From NCBI RefSeq assembly GCF_051020985.1, contig NW_027475161.1, forward strand, positions 62,001-126,000: a DNA stretch of 64,000 nucleotides, written 5' to 3'. The first letter of the stretch is position 1. Every line of letters begins with the position of its first letter. Below, in pieces: positions 60,906 through 64,000 of this stretch. This DNA comes from Nomia melanderi. Lineage: Eukaryota > Arthropoda > Insecta > Hymenoptera > Halictidae. The translations under genes and the position numbers were made by a program. The notes beneath the pieces were generated by a model. It was not told the origin of the DNA. It saw only the letters and a program-made list of their open reading frames with translations, and did not search any database.

Positions 60906-63900
60906 GTCGCATGAATCTGTGCAGCGGGAACGACCTCGGACGACCAGGGGCCGAGAAAACCACAGTCTCATGGGGCCGGACACTCAGGGTCAGGGGAAAA
61001 TCCAATATATATCTGGTGATATCTCGGGTGCTATTAGAGATAGCGCAATAAACCAAAGTGAATTATCTGCAGGAGGCCCTGGCGCATGAATCTGTGCAAC
61101 GGGAACGACCTCGGACCACCAGGGGCCGAGAAAACCACAGTCTCATGGGGCCGGACACTCATGGTCAGTGAAAAATCCAATATATATCTGCTGATATCTC
61201 GGGTGCTATTACAGATAGCGCAATAAATCAAAGTGCATTGTCTGTAGGAGGCCCTGGCGCATGAATCTGTGCAACGGGAACGACCTCGGATCACCAGGGG
61301 CCGAGAAAACCACAGTCTCATGGGGCCGGACACTCAGGGTCAGGGGAAAATCCAATATATATCTGGTGATATCTCGGCTGCTATTAGAGATAGCGCAATG
61401 AACGAAAGTGCATTGTCTGTAGGAGGCCCTGCCGCATGAATCTGTGCAGCGGGAACGACCTCGGAACACCAGGGACCGAGAAAACCACCGTCTCATGGGG
61501 CCGGATACTCAGGGTCAGGGGAAAATCCAATATATATCTGGTGATATCTCGGGTGCTATTACAGATAGCGCAATAAATCAAAGTGCATTGTCTGTAGGAG
61601 GCCCTGGCGCATGAATCTGTGCAGCGGGAACGACCTCGGACCACCAGGGGCCGAGAAAACCGCTGTCTCATGGGGCCGGACACTCAGGGTCAGTGAAAAA
61701 TCCAATATATATCTGCTGATATCTCGGGTGCTATTACAGATAGCGCAATAAACCAAAGTGAATTATCTGCAGAAGGCCCTGGCGCATGAATCTGTGCAGC
61801 GGGAACGACCTCGGACCACCAGGGGCCGAGAAAACTACCGTCTCATGGGGCCGGTCACTCAGGGTCAGTGAAAAATCCAATATATATCTGCTGATATCTC
61901 GGGTGCTATTAGAGATAGCGCAATAAACCAAAGTGAATTATCTGCAGGAGGCCCTGGCGCATGAATCTGTGCAGCGGGAACGACCTCGGACCACCAGGGG
62001 CCGAGAAAACGACCGTCTCATGGGGCCGGACACTCAGGGTCAGGGTAAAATCCAATATATATCTGGTGATATCTCGGCTGCTATTACAGATAGCGCAATA
62101 AATCAAAGTGCATCGTCTGTAGGAGGCCCTGGCGCATGAATCTGTGCAACGGGAACGACCTCGGACCACCAGGGGCCGAGAAAACCACCGTCTCCTGGGG
62201 CCGGACACTCAGGGTCAGTGAAAAATCCAATATATATGTGGTGATATCTCGGGTGCTATTACAGATAGCGCAATAAATCAAAGTGCATTGTCTGTAGGAG
62301 ACCCTGGCGCATGAGCCTGTGCAGCGGGAACGACCTCGGACCACCAGGGGCCGAGAAAACGACCGTCTCATGGGGCCGGACTTTCAGGGTCGGTGTAAAA
62401 TCCAATATATATCTGGTGATATCTCGGGTGCTATTAGAGATAGCGCAATAAACCAAAGTGAATTATCTGCAGGAGGCCCTGGCGCATGAATCTGTGCAAC
62501 GGGAACGACCTCGGACCACGAGGGGCCGAGAAAACGACCGTCTCATGGGGCCGGACGCTCAGGGTCAGTGATAAATCCAATATATATCTGGTGATATCTC
62601 GGGTGCTATTAGAGATAGCGCAATAAACGAAAGTGAATTAACTGCAGGCGGCCCTGGCGCATGAATCCGTGCAGCGGGAACGACCTCGGACCACCAGGGG
62701 CCGAGAAAACCACAGTCTCATGGGGCCGGACACTCAGGGTCAGGGGAAAATCCAATATATATCTGGTGATATCTCGGGTGCTATTAGAGAGAGCGCAATA
62801 AACCAAAGTGTATTATCTGCAGGCGGCCCTGGCGCATGAATCCGTGCAGCGGGAACGACCTCGGACCACCAGGGGCTGAGAAAACCACCGTCTCATGGGG
62901 CCGGACACTCAGGGTCAGAGAAAAATCCAATATATATCTGGTGATATCTCGGGTGCTATTACAGGTAGCGCAATAAATCAAAGTGCATTGTCTGTAGGAG
63001 GCCCTGGCGCATGAATCTGTGTAGTGGGAACGACCTCGGACCACCAGGGGGCGAGAAAACCACAGTCTCATGGGGCCGGACACTCAGGGTCAGTGGAAAA
63101 TCCAATATATATCTGGTGATATCTCGGGTGCTATTACAGGTAGCGCAATAAATCAAAGTGCATTGTCTGTAGGAGGCCCTGGCGCATGAATCTGTGCAAC
63201 GGGAACGACCTCGGACCACCAGGGGCCGAGAAAACCACAGTCTCATGGGGCCGGACACTCATGGTCAGTGAAAAATCCAATATATATCTGCTGATATCTC
63301 GGGTGCTATTACAGATAGCGCAATAAATCAAAGTGCATTGTCTGTAGGAGGCCCTGGCGCATGAATCTGTGCAACGGGAACGACCTCGGATCACCAGGGG
63401 CCGAGAAAACCACAGTCTCATGGGGCCGGACACTCAGGGTCAGGGGAAAATCCAATATATATCTGGTGATATCTCGGCTGCTATTAGAGATAGCGCAATG
63501 AACGAAAGTGCATTGTCTGTAGGAGGCCCTGCCGCATGAATCTGTGCAGCGGGAACGACCTCGGAACACCAGGGACCGAGAAAACCACCGTCTCATGGGG
63601 CCGGATACTCAGGGTCAGGGGAAAATCCAATATATATCTGGTGATATCTCGGGTGCTATTACAGATAGCGCAATAAATCAAAGTGCATTGTCTGTAGGAG
63701 GCCCTGGCGCATGAATCTGTGCAGCGGGAACGACCTCGGACCACCAGGGGCCGAGAAAACCGCTGTCTCATGGGGCCGGACACTCAGGGTCAGTGAAAAA
63801 TCCAATATATATCTGCTGATATCTCGGGTGCTATTACAGATAGCGCAATAAACCAAAGTGAATTATCTGCAGAAGGCCCTGGCGCATGAATCTGTGCAGC

Positions 63901-64000
63901 GGGAACGACCTCGGACCACCAGGGGCCGAGAAAACTACCGTCTCATGGGGCCGGTCACTCAGGGTCAGTGAAAAATCCAATATATATCTGCTGATATCTC
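60825..64000 (+). repeat. Mosaic block with a 2,100-bp repeat running off the window
   Basis: 60825-62086 copies 39652-40913; 62083-63199 copies 42487-43603; 63172-64000 then repeats 61072-61900 exactly as far as I can see. The two source segments are not adjacent in their first location (about 1.57 kb lies between them), so nine units were dropped when this block formed. The result is a 12-monomer unit that starts a second round at 63172 and continues past the end. The last partial monomer is 63875-64000. Confidence 0.85.

Larger units (their letters stand above)
1..64000. repeat. Tandem satellite array, 175-bp monomer, filling the window
   Basis: The same unit recurs head to tail in one orientation from the first to the last base. 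Unit starts (the ggccctggcg segment) fall at 1, 176, 351 and every 175 bp without exception up to 16101, and can be followed to the last start at 63875 after correcting about 20 small indels. That gives 365 full units plus a 126-bp partial one. No unit is truncated by more than 1-2 bp and no foreign sequence interrupts the array. This organisation is that of satellite DNA maintained by unequal exchange and conversion. Family and host are not recognised. A centromeric or pericentromeric location is inferred only from unit length, homogeneity and array size. Confidence 0.98.

Noticed and set aside
1..64000. Hundreds of overlapping 60-120-codon open frames on both strands, many starting with the same residues (MNYLQEALAHES, MSGPMRRWFSRPL)
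   Set aside because: They are the same monomer translated in rotating frames (175 = 3 x 58 + 1), recur every unit, overlap on both strands and have no codon-position bias or consistent start signal that I can see. Substitutions ignore reading frame.
1..64000. CRISPR array
   Set aside because: The repeats are regular, but there are no unique spacers: successive 175-bp units are contiguous and similar along their whole length, and no cas genes are present.
1..64000. Internal RNA polymerase III promoter or tRNA-derived origin of the monomer
   Set aside because: I found no B-box-like GGTTCGANNCC sequence or cloverleaf-compatible arrangement in the unit on either strand.

Overview
The whole window is one uninterrupted tandem array of a eukaryotic-type satellite DNA. 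The monomer is 175 bp. From position 1 to 63874 I count 365 complete monomers, with a net register change of -1 bp, followed by a 126-bp partial monomer that runs off the end. I see no unique sequence, transposon, RNA gene or credible protein gene. Because 175 is not a multiple of 3, the many 60-120-codon open frames are accidental translations of the same monomer in rotating frames. I do not recognise the satellite family, so I name no organism. Megabase-type satellites with units near 170-180 bp are common at plant and animal centromeres and in heterochromatin, so a (peri)centromeric origin is reasonable but inferred.

Layout: 1-4261 mixed monomers; 4262-6951 a 2.69-kb block that recurs almost unchanged at 7587-10276, the second copy sitting behind pieces copied from two other places (6923-7644); 10277-17626 mixed monomers with a 525-bp (3-monomer) repeat at 14.2-15.0 kb; 17627-23061 an 11-monomer (1,925-bp) higher-order repeat in three copies; 23062-26383 10- and 12-monomer spaced repeats carrying a K-M-I monomer trio; 26384-29230 a 5-monomer (875-bp) pattern; 29231-39651 a more diverged, indel-bearing block with a distinctive D-type monomer; 39652-45000 a new monomer class (gtgcaacggg) and a perfect 701-bp tandem duplication; 45000-54100 10-, 12- and 40-monomer spaced duplications; 54100-60824 short 2-, 3- and 4-monomer repeats; 60825-64000 a mosaic rebuilt from the 39.7-43.6 kb material, itself starting a 2,100-bp (12-monomer) repeat.

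The interest lies in array evolution rather than genes. Monomer subtypes are confined to parts of the window (M and I types only before 37 kb, D type only at 30.1-39.6 kb, the gcaacggg class only after 39.9 kb). Length changes are absent from the first 16.2 kb and concentrated in the last 34 kb. Shared indels tie distant segments together by descent. Each monomer also has short dyad symmetries around a nearly invariant GATATC. All coordinates of duplications come from reading by eye; boundaries are good to a few bases at best because neighbouring monomers are similar.
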